Program-made: the position numbers and the translations under genes
Assembly (NCBI GenBank): GCA_028532855.1
Contig: JAQQAL010000014.1
Location: 1 to 64,000 of the forward strand
Length of the DNA: 64,000 nt
Direction: 5' to 3'
Source of the DNA: Candidatus Thalassospirochaeta sargassi
Lineage (GTDB): Bacteria > Spirochaetota > Spirochaetia > UBA9216
In this document: piece by piece, positions 26,546-34,583 of the stretch
Numbering within the stretch: the stretch's first letter is position 1
Layout: each line of letters opens with the position of its first letter
The notes under the pieces: generated by a model
The model's input: the letters and a program-made list of their open reading frames with translations, nothing else
Databases searched by the model: none
Told to the model about the DNA's origin: nothing

Positions 26546-26737
26546 ATGCTTATTTTCCTATATTTGCAGGTCTCGGTCAAGCTCCTTCGTTTATTCTGAT
26601 TTTGAGAATTAATATACATGTTTATGCAGATTGATTGATGGGGCGTTATTTTAATGACTGTTATGTGCTTATAGTTGAAAAATGTTTAAATCTATAATTC
26701 AAATCAATTAATTTAGATCACGAACATGATTTTAGAT

Positions 26738-26766
26738 TTGACAAGTTTGTCTTTTTCCGTGATGAT
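26738..26766 (+). promoter_or_regulatory. Predicted leaderless promoter of nqrB
   Basis: A consensus TTGACA (26738-26743), a 17-bp spacer and GATGAT (26761-26766), then TAAGGT and the ATG at 26773. The start point would fall at the initiation codon; AAGG is only one base from the ATG, too close to act as a normal ribosome site. Confidence 0.5.
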
Positions 26767-26772
26767 TAAGGT

Positions 26773-27777
26773 ATGGAAACAGACAAACCTAAAAAGCCTT
26801 TGATACAGAAACAGAAGGTAATGAATCAGGTGCTTTACGCGCTTATCCCCATTGCCGTCTTTTCTGTTTATCTATTCGGATGGCGTTCGCTTTCAATCCT
26901 TATTGTTGTCAACATCGCCGGATTTTTAAGCGAATATATTTTTGCACGCATCTATAAAAAGCAGGTGAGCACAGCCGTATTTGTTACGAACTTTCTGTTC
27001 GCCCTGTCGCTGCCGCCGGCAATACCGTACTGGATTGCGGTAGTCGGTATAGTATTCGGCGTCGTCTTCGGCAAGATGGTCTTCGGCGGGTTCGGACGAA
27101 ATGTCTTCAACCCTGCTATTTCGGGCCGCGCCTTCATTTACATCAGTTTCGGAGGACCGCTTACAGCCGGTTTTGTACAGCCTGCGGCAGCAGGCGGCGG
27201 ATTCCCCGGCGGCTTCGCGCAGTGGCTTGCCGGAGCGGATGCTGTGTCGCGGGCTACGCCGATTCTGGAGCTTAATTCCGGCGGCGGGATACCGCTGCTT
27301 AACCTGATAACAGGCCTGACTGCCGGTTCGCTCGGCGAAACCTGCGCTATCCTGATAATCGCAGGCGGGATCTTCCTGATGATAAAGAAAGCCGCAAACT
27401 GGCGTATTGTAGTCTCAGGGATCCTGGGCTTTCTTGTTATGCAGGGTGCTCTGTTCTTCGCAGGTGTCGAGATGGCTGTGAATCCCGTTTACGGGCTTTT
27501 TTCAGGCAGTCTGCTGTATGGAATCATGTTCATGGCAACCGACCCCATATCATCGTCACAGACCACTGACGGAGGTCGATGGATATATGGAGCAGTAATT
27601 GGTGTACTTATTTCGCTGATACGTGTATTTTCAATCTGGGTAGAAGGGGTCACCTTCGCAATCCTTCTGGCCAATATGTTTGCGCCTCTGCTTGATCACA
27701 TGCTCAAAGAGCGGAAGAAAAGGCTGAAGGCCAAATCCGCCGCAAGCGGAACGGCTGCAGCAGGGGGTGAGGCATGA
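26773..27777 (+). CDS. nqrB: Na+-NQR-like complex subunit B
   Basis: A 334-residue membrane subunit with about 8-9 helices, which carries a covalently bound FMN and forms part of the ion channel. The segment FGGFGRNVFNPAISGRAF matches NqrB (GRNxxNPALxGRAF) better than RnfD. The flavinylation motif reads DAVSRAT (residues 156-162), with Arg in place of the usual Gly and Thr162 as expected FMN acceptor. It is shorter than typical NqrB (about 410 residues) and closer to RnfD length. First gene of a five-gene operon; the next gene overlaps by 4 bases. Confidence 0.82.
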   Translation: METDKPKKPLIQKQKVMNQVLYALIPIAVFSVYLFGWRSLSILIVVNIAGFLSEYIFARIYKKQVSTAVFVTNFLFALSLPPAIPYWIAVVGIVFGVVFGKMVFGGFGRNVFNPAISGRAFIYISFGGPLTAGFVQPAAAGGGFPGGFAQWLAGADAVSRATPILELNSGGGIPLLNLITGLTAGSLGETCAILIIAGGIFLMIKKAANWRIVVSGILGFLVMQGALFFAGVEMAVNPVYGLFSGSLLYGIMFMATDPISSSQTTDGGRWIYGAVIGVLISLIRVFSIWVEGVTFAILLANMFAPLLDHMLKERKKRLKAKSAASGTAAAGGEA

Positions 27778-28400
27778 AACAGGTCTCCTTTTTCTCTGAA
27801 CGAATTAAACCGGTCATTATAATGGCCGTAATAACAATAATCTGTATTTCGCTTGTGTCAGGGATTCATCTTTCAACACAGGAGCTGGTTATTGCTAATG
27901 AAGGTCTTGTGCTGAAGAAGGCTGTATTGTATGCAGCAGGTGTTGAGATCCCCTCCGGCAACGCCGAGGTTAACGAGCTCTACGAAGAACGAGTCGAGGA
28001 GCAAATGGATGAGTCGGGCGATGTCTACATTGTATATGGTGAGGGAGGTTCGACCGGCGGTGAGATTGAAGCCTATGCTTTTATAGCTCCGGGCCCCGGG
28101 CTTTGGGGCGAGATTGAGATGCTGGCTGCATTTATGCCTGATCTAAAAACATTCGCAGGGATTGATTTTATCAAGCAGAATGAAACACCCGGTCTCGGCG
28201 CCCGAATTACCGAAGCCTGGTTCAAGGAGCAGCTGCGCGGTAAACAGCCGCCGCTGGTCATGAATCCGGAGGGCACTGAATCATCCGCATCAACCGAGAT
28301 AGATGCTATTACCGGAGCATCGCGCACCTCGGATTTTGTACTTAGTATCTTTAATGAGGCCGGCCTTCGAGCCGCTGAGCTTGAAAAGGAGGGCATGTGA
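27774..28400 (+). CDS. nqrC: Na+-NQR-like complex subunit C
   Basis: A 208-residue FMN-binding subunit: one N-terminal membrane helix (PVIIMAVITIICISLVSGI) and a periplasmic FMN domain. The flavinylation motif is DAITGAS (residues 177-183), so Ser rather than the usual Thr occupies the acceptor position for ApbE-type transfer. It is shorter than classical NqrC and near RnfG in length. ATGA overlap with nqrB. The RTS following the motif offers an alternative hydroxyl residue. Confidence 0.8.
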   Translation: MKQVSFFSERIKPVIIMAVITIICISLVSGIHLSTQELVIANEGLVLKKAVLYAAGVEIPSGNAEVNELYEERVEEQMDESGDVYIVYGEGGSTGGEIEAYAFIAPGPGLWGEIEMLAAFMPDLKTFAGIDFIKQNETPGLGARITEAWFKEQLRGKQPPLVMNPEGTESSASTEIDAITGASRTSDFVLSIFNEAGLRAAELEKEGM

Positions 28401-28993
28401 TGGCTTCCAAAGCAGTAAAAACCTTAATTACCCCCTTGGGTAAGGAAAACCCCGTTTTTGTGCAGATTCTCGGAATCTGCTCGACGCTGGCAGTTACAAA
28501 TAAACTAGAGAATACGATTGTGATGGTTCTGGGTGTTATATTTACAACCACTCTTTCATCATTCACGTTTTCGATTTTGAGGAAGGTCATTCCTGCAAGA
28601 ATCAGGATGATGGTCGAAACACTTATAATTGCGACCTATGTAATTATCGTCGACATTGTTCTAAAGGCATACATGCCTGAGATCTGGCAGCAGCTAGGAC
28701 CATACGTCGGTTTGATAATAACAAATTGTATTGTAATGGGACGAATGGAAGCCTTCGCCGCAAGCAATCCGCCGGGTTTAAGTCTGATAGACGGACTGGC
28801 GTCCGGAATAGGCTATGGTTATGTTCTGCTGATAATCGCGTTCTTCCGTGAGCTGCTCGGTTCGGGGACTATTCTGGGATTCTCAGTTTTTGGAGACTGG
28901 TGGACGAACTGGTCTATTATGGTAATGGCCCCTGGTGCTTTTTTCGTCCTGGCGATATTCATCTGGGTTGTTAAAGGGAGGATGGAAGAATGA
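28400..28993 (+). CDS. nqrD: Na+-NQR-like complex subunit D
   Basis: A 197-residue, six-helix membrane subunit. Features match NqrD: NPVFVQILGICSTLAVTNKLE, VGLIITNCIVMGRMEAFAAS, and RELLGSGTI. The conserved Cys residues in the two half-membrane helices (GIC, TNC), which ligate the membrane iron site with NqrE, are present. ATG at 28400, which overlaps the nqrC stop as TGATG, is chosen over the GTG three bases earlier, because it stands at better spacing from AAGGAGG. Confidence 0.88.
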   Translation: MASKAVKTLITPLGKENPVFVQILGICSTLAVTNKLENTIVMVLGVIFTTTLSSFTFSILRKVIPARIRMMVETLIIATYVIIVDIVLKAYMPEIWQQLGPYVGLIITNCIVMGRMEAFAASNPPGLSLIDGLASGIGYGYVLLIIAFFRELLGSGTILGFSVFGDWWTNWSIMVMAPGAFFVLAIFIWVVKGRMEE

Positions 28994-29583
28994 ATGGCGA
29001 ACTCTTACCTGCAGCAGTATTTTTCGGCTCAATTTTTACCGGAAATATCCTGCTCTCAAATTATCTTGGAATGTGCTCATTCCTCTCTGTTTCAAAGGAA
29101 ATTAAGACCTCAACCGGCCTCGGCGCGGCTGTAATTTTCGTAATGGCTGTTACAAGCCTTCTCAACTGGATTGTCTACCACTATCTGCTCATACCTCTCG
29201 GGCTTGAGTACCTCAGGTTCATTGTCTTCATTGTTGTCATAGCAGCCTTTGTGCAATTGGTTGAAATGATAATTGAGCGTGTATCCGAAGGTCTCTACGC
29301 TGCTCTTGGCATCTTCCTGCCGCTGATAACGGTTAACTGTGCAATTCTTGGTGTGAGTCTATTTATGGTTATCCGCGATTATTCGCTGGTAAATTCATTT
29401 TTCTTCGGACTCGGCAGCGGGATAGGCTGGTTTCTGGCAATCATCGCAATGGCTGGTATAAGAAAGAAGATCAGCGGAGCAAAGATTCCAAAAGGGCTTG
29501 AAGGTCCCGGAATCACACTTATTATTGCAGGCATGATGGCACTGGCCTTCATGGGATTCTCCGGCATGATCAATATCACCTAG
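28990..29583 (+). CDS. nqrE: Na+-NQR-like complex subunit E
   Basis: A 197-residue, six-helix membrane subunit. LSNYLGMCSFLSVSKEI, FLPLITVNCAILGVSLFM and the C-terminal GPGITLIIAGMMALAFMGFSGM are close to NqrE rather than RnfA. The conserved cysteines of the inter-subunit iron centre (GMC, VNC) are present. ATGA overlap with nqrD, GGGAGG upstream. Confidence 0.9.
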   Translation: MNGELLPAAVFFGSIFTGNILLSNYLGMCSFLSVSKEIKTSTGLGAAVIFVMAVTSLLNWIVYHYLLIPLGLEYLRFIVFIVVIAAFVQLVEMIIERVSEGLYAALGIFLPLITVNCAILGVSLFMVIRDYSLVNSFFFGLGSGIGWFLAIIAMAGIRKKISGAKIPKGLEGPGITLIIAGMMALAFMGFSGMINIT

Positions 29584-29592
29584 GAGGCTTCG

Positions 29593-30702
29593 GTGTTTTC
29601 AATTTCAGCATTATTAATAAGCATCGGGGCAATAACGGCCCTGACAGTTGTACTGGCTATCATACTGGTTGTCGCCGACGCCTTTATTGCCGACTACGGG
29701 GAATGTAAAGTGACTGTAAACGGCAAGAAGGAACTCACGATCAAGGGGGGAAGAACCCTTCTCTCATCCCTGATGGAAGAGGAGATTTTCATTCCTTCCG
29801 CCTGCGGCGGACGCGGTTCATGCGGTCTCTGCAAGGTGAAAGTCGACAGCGGTGCGGGGCAGTATCTGCCTACCGAGCTGCCATGGATAAGCCCCGAAGA
29901 GAAGGCTGAGAATGTTAGACTGTCCTGTCAGGTTAAGGTTAAGCAGGACATGTCTATCCGTATTCCTGAAGAGCTCTTCAGCGTTAAGCAGTACAAAACA
30001 AAAGTAGATAGTATCCGCGATCTGACACATGACATAAAAGAGGTGAGGTTCAGGCTTCCTGACTCTCAGACCATCGATTACAAAGCCGGGCAGTTTGTAC
30101 AGATACTTACCCCTGAGTATAAACTCAGTGATGAGCAGGTTTTCAGAGCTTACTCGATGTCTTCTGTCCCTTCTGAAAAGAATATTATTGAGCTTGAAAT
30201 CAGACTTGTTCCCGAGGGAATCTGCACTACCTGGGTTCATCAGTATCTTAAAGAGGGTGATGAGGTTACAATTAACGGACCATACGGCGACTTTTTTCTG
30301 CGCGATACCGATCGTGACATTATCTGTATTGCAGGTGGTTCGGGTAACGCACCGATAAAATCTATTCTGCTTGATATGGCTGAAAAGGGTAATAATCGTA
30401 AAGTCAGCTACTTCTACGGTGCGCAGGCAATAAAGGATCTGGTTCTTCCGGATGAAATGGCTGCAATCTCTGAAAGACTGCCCAATTACAGGTATATACC
30501 CGTGCTCTCGAATCCTGATCCGGATGACGAATGGGATGGTGAAACCGGATGGGTCACCGATGCTGTTGCCCGCCATATGGACGGGGGAGACAATGTTGAG
30601 GCATATCTCTGCGGAAGTCCGGGAATGATAGATGCCTGTATCAAGGTTCTGACTGAACAGGGTGTTCCTGAAGAGCTGATTTTCTATGATAAGTTCGCCT
30701 GA
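29593..30702 (+). CDS. nqrF: Na+-NQR-like NADH dehydrogenase subunit F
   Basis: A 369-residue NADH-oxidising subunit. One N-terminal membrane helix, a [2Fe-2S] ferredoxin domain with Cys71, Cys77, Cys80 and Cys112 (CGGRGSCGLC and SCQVKV), then FAD-binding (RAYSMSSVP) and NAD-binding (IAGGSGNAPIKSIL, CGSPGMIDACI) domains. A GTG start follows TAGGAGG. Its presence, and absence of RnfB or RnfC, marks the operon as NQR-like. It should feed NADH electrons into the membrane subunits. Confidence 0.9.
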   Translation: MFSISALLISIGAITALTVVLAIILVVADAFIADYGECKVTVNGKKELTIKGGRTLLSSLMEEEIFIPSACGGRGSCGLCKVKVDSGAGQYLPTELPWISPEEKAENVRLSCQVKVKQDMSIRIPEELFSVKQYKTKVDSIRDLTHDIKEVRFRLPDSQTIDYKAGQFVQILTPEYKLSDEQVFRAYSMSSVPSEKNIIELEIRLVPEGICTTWVHQYLKEGDEVTINGPYGDFFLRDTDRDIICIAGGSGNAPIKSILLDMAEKGNNRKVSYFYGAQAIKDLVLPDEMAAISERLPNYRYIPVLSNPDPDDEWDGETGWVTDAVARHMDGGDNVEAYLCGSPGMIDACIKVLTEQGVPEELIFYDKFA

Positions 30703-30730
30703 TCGGCGGGTATTTAGCGGAGGTCGATAA

Positions 30731-31201
30731 ATGAAAGAAAATCCTGCAATGAATAAAGTTTATGAGAATATGAAACCCGGAGTCCTGTCGCTGCATGGCT
30801 TCCTCGGTGATGATAAGCGTGATATTGAGCTGATAATAGATCATGACGCAGCAGAACTTGAGAGCCTGGGCGTCACGGCCGTCGAGATTGCTGCCGGACT
30901 TGAAAAGCTCCGCGACAAGGCCCTTGAGGGCTTGGGTGATTACATCAGTCTCGAGGGCGGTTTCAGTGTGAAGGCAAATTCTATCCGCGGTAAACTGCCG
31001 TGTCCCTTCGGGCATAAGGGGCTTTACCGGAAAAATGTTGTAAGTCTGAGCGGTCCCGGCATTGATTCTGTACTGATGTTTACAGATCTTGGAATACATC
31101 TTGTGCGTGAGCACGGTTTTTTTCAGGGAAAGGGAAGTCCATTCAGGCTTGAGCCCGCAGAAATTGCCGGTATATTAAAAAAACTCTCGGGTGACGTATA
31201 A
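30731..31201 (+). CDS. Conserved-looking protein of unknown function downstream of nqrF
   Basis: A 156-residue soluble protein not assigned to a family. Notable is GKLPCPFGHKGLYRKNV near residue 92, with a single Cys-Pro-Phe and a nearby His, and an acidic N-terminal half (DDKRDIELIIDHDAAELESLGV). GCGGAGG precedes the ATG. It lies 28 bases after nqrF on the same strand, so it is probably co-transcribed and might be an accessory or assembly factor; this is context only. Confidence 0.65.
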   Translation: MKENPAMNKVYENMKPGVLSLHGFLGDDKRDIELIIDHDAAELESLGVTAVEIAAGLEKLRDKALEGLGDYISLEGGFSVKANSIRGKLPCPFGHKGLYRKNVVSLSGPGIDSVLMFTDLGIHLVREHGFFQGKGSPFRLEPAEIAGILKKLSGDV

Positions 31202-31266
31202 TAATTGTTGCGCGTTTCGCAGCCTGAGAGGTCTTCCTGTAACAGGGTGGAGTTTGCACAAAAGTT

Positions 31267-31287
31267 AAGAATAATTTTTTTATTCTT
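31267..31287. promoter_or_regulatory. 8-bp dyad AAGAATAA-T5-TTATTCTT
   Basis: A perfect AT-only-rich inverted repeat overlapping the predicted -35 of the next gene. It could be a weak terminator for the nqr operon or an operator. No T-run follows the stem. Confidence 0.3.
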
Positions 31288-31314
31288 GAATTCCCTGCAT
31301 GGATTTCTTAAATT
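31286..31314 (+). promoter_or_regulatory. Predicted leaderless promoter of the DUF2400 gene
   Basis: TTGAAT (31286-31291), a 17-bp spacer and TAAATT (31309-31314), followed by exactly 6 bases and the ATG at 31321. No Shine-Dalgarno is present. Confidence 0.5.
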
Positions 31315-31320
31315 ATCAGA

Positions 31321-32127
31321 ATGAAACATCCTGCTCAGAGGGTTCTCGATGAAAATTACAGCCTTTATCATAAGGCTGAATATATTGATCCTGATCCGCT
31401 GTTGTTCCCGAGACGATATTCGAATCCGCTTGATGTGGAAGCAGCAGCCTTTATTGCCGCAGCCTTTGCATTGGGCAGGGTAAACCTGATCATAACCTTT
31501 CTTGAACGTATCTTCGGCGCCCTTGGTCCGGATGGGCCTCATAAAGGACTGACGGATAGGACTGATTTGGAATTGGCGGAATTATTTGCGGATTTCAAGT
31601 ACAGGTTTTATTCATCTTATGATATTATTCATTTTATGCAGGGTCTCAGACGGCTTTACCTGGATTACGGCAGTATTGAAGCCTGCTTTGTAAACGGCCG
31701 CAGAGCTGCAGGTACCAAAGGGCTGCCTGAGCATCCCTCGCTTGCGGGGCTGGCCGCGGTTGCCGATGCAGTCAACCGTGAGGGCAGCAACCGGAATGTT
31801 GTGTCAAATCCCAGGGGTGGAAGTGCCTGCAAACGGCTTTTTCTGTTTCTTCGCTGGGTCGTCCGCTGTGACGAAATCGACCCGGGAATCTGGACGCTCC
31901 CGTTGTCGGAGCTTATTATACCGCTAGATACCCATGTTATGCGGGTGAGCCGTTACCTTGGGCTGACTGATCGAAAGTCAGCAGATTTTAAAACCGCTAT
32001 GGAAATTACGGAGAATCTTAAATTAATTGACAAAGAGGATCCAGTAAGATATGATTTTAGTATGTCGAGAATCGGAATACATCCTGATCTGGATTATTCC
32101 GATTTGGGCAAACATAAGGAGATGTAA
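31321..32127 (+). CDS. TIGR02757/DUF2400 family protein
   Basis: A 268-residue protein of the TIGR02757 (DUF2400) family. Characteristic parts are [25 protein letters not shown], the [13 protein letters not shown] segment and the C-terminal [15 protein letters not shown], which resembles the helix-hairpin-helix region of DNA glycosylases. Biochemical function is not established. It lacks a ribosome site and is probably leaderless. Its stop overlaps the start of the superoxide reductase gene. Confidence 0.8.
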   Translation: MKHPAQRVLDENYSLYHKAEYIDPDPLLFPRRYSNPLDVEAAAFIAAAFALGRVNLIITFLERIFGALGPDGPHKGLTDRTDLELAELFADFKYRFYSSYDIIHFMQGLRRLYLDYGSIEACFVNGRRAAGTKGLPEHPSLAGLAAVADAVNREGSNRNVVSNPRGGSACKRLFLFLRWVVRCDEIDPGIWTLPLSELIIPLDTHVMRVSRYLGLTDRKSADFKTAMEITENLKLIDKEDPVRYDFSMSRIGIHPDLDYSDLGKHKEM

Positions 32128-32504
32128 TGGCTGCAAATAAAGAAGTTTACAAATGTAATCATTGCGGAATTATCGCTGAAGTAGTTCATGCAGGTGGCGG
32201 CGAGATGATTTGCTGCGGAGAACCTATGGAGCTGCTTGAAGAAAAAACGGCTGACTCGTCGACGGAAAAACATGTACCGGTTATCGAGAAAATTGATGGC
32301 GGTTACAGTGTTACAGTAGGCAGTACTCTGCATCCAATGCTTGATGAGCACTACATTGAATGGATTGAACTCAGCTATGGAAAGAAGGTCTGCAGAAAGC
32401 AGCTGGCCCCTGGAGATGATCCTAAGGCAAAGTTCCTGGTAGGTCATCATGATGGCGTATCAGCCCGTGAATATTGTAATGTCCACGGATTGTGGAAAGC
32501 TTAA
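32127..32504 (+). CDS. dfx: Desulfoferrodoxin (superoxide reductase, 2Fe type)
   Basis: A 125-residue superoxide reductase that reduces superoxide to peroxide without producing O2, typical of anaerobes. The N-terminal desulforedoxin site has four Cys (CNHC and CC). The catalytic centre II ligands are His in EKHVP, HPM and EHY, and Cys and His in EYCNVHG. AAGGAGATGTA precedes the ATG. It is coupled to DUF2400 and followed by rubredoxin, its usual electron donor. Confidence 0.95.
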   Translation: MAANKEVYKCNHCGIIAEVVHAGGGEMICCGEPMELLEEKTADSSTEKHVPVIEKIDGGYSVTVGSTLHPMLDEHYIEWIELSYGKKVCRKQLAPGDDPKAKFLVGHHDGVSAREYCNVHGLWKA

Positions 32505-32522
32505 CAAACAAGGAGGAAAATT

Positions 32523-32684
32523 ATGCAGAAATATGTATGTGATGTATGCGGTTATGTATATGATCCGGCAGAAGGTGATCCGGATAACGGAGTAGCTGCA
32601 GGAACGGCATTTGCTGATGTTCCCGCAGACTGGGTATGCCCGCTTTGCGGAGCATCCAAGGATGATTTCTCACCCGAGGAATAA
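32523..32684 (+). CDS. Rubredoxin
   Basis: A 53-residue rubredoxin, too short for the ORF track. It begins [20 protein letters not shown] and carries the Fe ligands in CDVCG (Cys6, Cys9) and CPLCG (Cys39, Cys42). AAGGAGG precedes the ATG. It lies 18 bases after desulfoferrodoxin and should donate electrons to it. It ends 3 bases from the convergent nuclease-like gene. Confidence 0.96.
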   Translation: MQKYVCDVCGYVYDPAEGDPDNGVAAGTAFADVPADWVCPLCGASKDDFSPEE

Positions 32685-32686
32685 AC

Positions 32687-33592
32687 CTATTTGTATCGGA
32701 TCACTGCCTTTACTGCGCTGTGGTCCGATAATCTTTGATTTAGTACCCTGTAGTCGATGAACTCAAGTTCCTCAGATATCAGAATCCAGTCGAGTCTTCT
32801 TCCTGCACCGTGAGTGCTTAGGCCTTTTTCAGTAGGTTTCCATGCTTTCAGATTCAATTCCTCTGTCATTTTGTTTACTGCTGAACCACTGCTCCACCCG
32901 CAGTTAAAGTCGCCGCAGACTACTATCGGACAGTCAAGATCATTAAGAAAATCAATTACCGCCGCAGCCTGCAGTCTTCGCATTTGAGGGAGAAGGGGGG
33001 CCAGATGGAGAGATACAAGACAGATATGTTCATCACTTTCTTCAGATATTCTAAATAAGCCGGCGGTGAAGCCCTTAGGCAGGATAAACGGTCGCGCCTT
33101 AAAGGTATAGGATCCTGCACTTGAGTATGAAAGGTTGCTTAAAAGAGCGGTGCCGTAGCTCATTGCAAAGGTTTCGACATTCTTGGTCCAGATGCCGTGG
33201 GGCATTCCTGAATTCTCTGCAAGGCGTTCAATTAAATCAAGTCCGCCATTCCAGAAACTCGGACCGTCAACCTCCTGGAAAGCGGCTATATCAATCTGCT
33301 CATTAATTATGACCTTGTCAATTGAATCGGTGTTGGTTGTTATGCCCGCCCTGCTCTGTATAAGCTGGTGCAGACTCGCACCCCTTCCATGGCCGATGTT
33401 CAGGGTTAATACTGAAAAAGCCCCCTCTTCATGGTGGGGTTTATGTTCGGGGATGTTCTGCTCGAAATAGTATGACACAGGCACAGTATCAATCTTTCCT
33501 GACACCAGGTAAGGCATCACAAGAATAGCCGATGTTATTATTATTCCAATTATCAGCAATGGAATAAGTATCATTTTTCTCCTGTCTGACAT
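32687..33592 (-). CDS. Membrane-anchored endonuclease/exonuclease/phosphatase-family protein
   Basis: A 301-residue EEP protein with an N-terminal anchor (MILIPLLIIGIIITSAILVMPYLV). Motifs include LTLNIGHG, AAFQEVDGP, SLHLAPLL, VCGDFNCGW and LSDHSAVKAVI. The second ATG (33574), preceded by AGGAGA, is an alternative start. The catalytic domain should face outward. It is a distant relative of the lipoprotein at 15371. Substrate unknown. Confidence 0.8.
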   Translation of the reverse strand: MSDRRKMILIPLLIIGIIITSAILVMPYLVSGKIDTVPVSYYFEQNIPEHKPHHEEGAFSVLTLNIGHGRGASLHQLIQSRAGITTNTDSIDKVIINEQIDIAAFQEVDGPSFWNGGLDLIERLAENSGMPHGIWTKNVETFAMSYGTALLSNLSYSSAGSYTFKARPFILPKGFTAGLFRISEESDEHICLVSLHLAPLLPQMRRLQAAAVIDFLNDLDCPIVVCGDFNCGWSSGSAVNKMTEELNLKAWKPTEKGLSTHGAGRRLDWILISEELEFIDYRVLNQRLSDHSAVKAVIRYK

Positions 33593-33650
33593 ATATCTAT
33601 TAATAATCTAATACTATCAAGGACTAATAGCAATTACGAAAGTAATAAAA

Positions 33651-33656
33651 TATAGT
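33651..33656 (+). promoter_or_regulatory. -10 TATAGT of a predicted leaderless promoter
   Basis: TATAGT, then exactly 6 bases (AAGTCC) and the ATG at 33663. The -35 is weak (TAGCAA at 17 bp). The gene has no Shine-Dalgarno. Confidence 0.45.
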
Positions 33657-33662
33657 AAGTCC

Positions 33663-34583
33663 ATGAAGAAAAGTACCGCTGTAATGTTTTGTATTGGCTC
33701 AATGGTCTGCTGGTCTATCGGTCCGATACTTATTCGCTACGTGAAGGATTATTTCTCTGTTTCATTTCAGAATTTTTTCAGGTTTGCTGTATCTATTGTT
33801 ATACTGTGGTTGTTTTCGCTGATAACAGCAGGGAAGGGTGAAATCAGAAAAACAGTTTCGTCAACCGATAGGATCCTGCCTAAACTTCTGCTGATTGCTG
33901 TCTGCAATTTTTCTCATCAGTTTTTTCTCATTAAGGGTGTCTATCTGATTCTACCGGGTCTTGTTACAATAATTGAAGAATCAACAATTCTATTTGCTGC
34001 AGCGCTATCCTTTGTTTTTATTCCGGATGAAAGGCAGCTGGTCCGGCAGCCGGTATTTATTACCGGTCTTGTTCTTGCTTTTTTCGGTGTTGTTATGACA
34101 TCGTGCCCTGAGGTGAACTCTTTTCTTTCTATGGGAGTCCGGACGTCGGTGCATGGTATCTGGTATATTCTCATCAGCTCATTTTCATGGGCTCTTTTCA
34201 GTCTGCTTATCCGTCTCTGGCTGCCCTCACTCCCTGCAGCGGTAACATCGAGTCTTGTGTTTTCCCTGGTTATACCTTTTTTCATTCTCAGTATGTTTCT
34301 GGAAGGCGGGGCAACGGCCGTCGCAGCCGGAACACCGGCTTTCGCATGGGGTATTCTTGCCGTATCGGGAATTATCGGAATAGGTCTTGGATATTCATTT
34401 TATTATCAGGCCTTAAGGGTTCTTGGGGTCACGCTGACATCGAGCCTTGGGCTGCTGATCCCTCTGGCTACAATGCTGCTTTCTTTCCTGGTTTTTGGAG
34501 AACGGCTCGCTCCCGTGCAGATTATAGGAGCCGCGGCCCTTCTTTGCGGCTGTTTCCTGATTGTACGCAAATCTGTTACTTAG
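33663..34583 (+). CDS. EamA/DMT-family transporter
   Basis: A 306-residue inner-membrane protein with about ten helices arranged as two EamA repeats (N-terminal SMVCWSIGPILIRY; C-terminal GIIGIGLGYSFYYQALRVLGVT). The family exports amino acids, nucleotides or other metabolites. No Shine-Dalgarno; probably leaderless. It overlaps the convergent DUF4097 gene by 8 bases. Confidence 0.85.
   Translation: MKKSTAVMFCIGSMVCWSIGPILIRYVKDYFSVSFQNFFRFAVSIVILWLFSLITAGKGEIRKTVSSTDRILPKLLLIAVCNFSHQFFLIKGVYLILPGLVTIIEESTILFAAALSFVFIPDERQLVRQPVFITGLVLAFFGVVMTSCPEVNSFLSMGVRTSVHGIWYILISSFSWALFSLLIRLWLPSLPAAVTSSLVFSLVIPFFILSMFLEGGATAVAAGTPAFAWGILAVSGIIGIGLGYSFYYQALRVLGVTLTSSLGLLIPLATMLLSFLVFGERLAPVQIIGAAALLCGCFLIVRKSVT

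Noticed and set aside
29818-30576. 252-residue antisense ORF
   Set aside because: It is fully opposite nqrF, which has clear motifs throughout.
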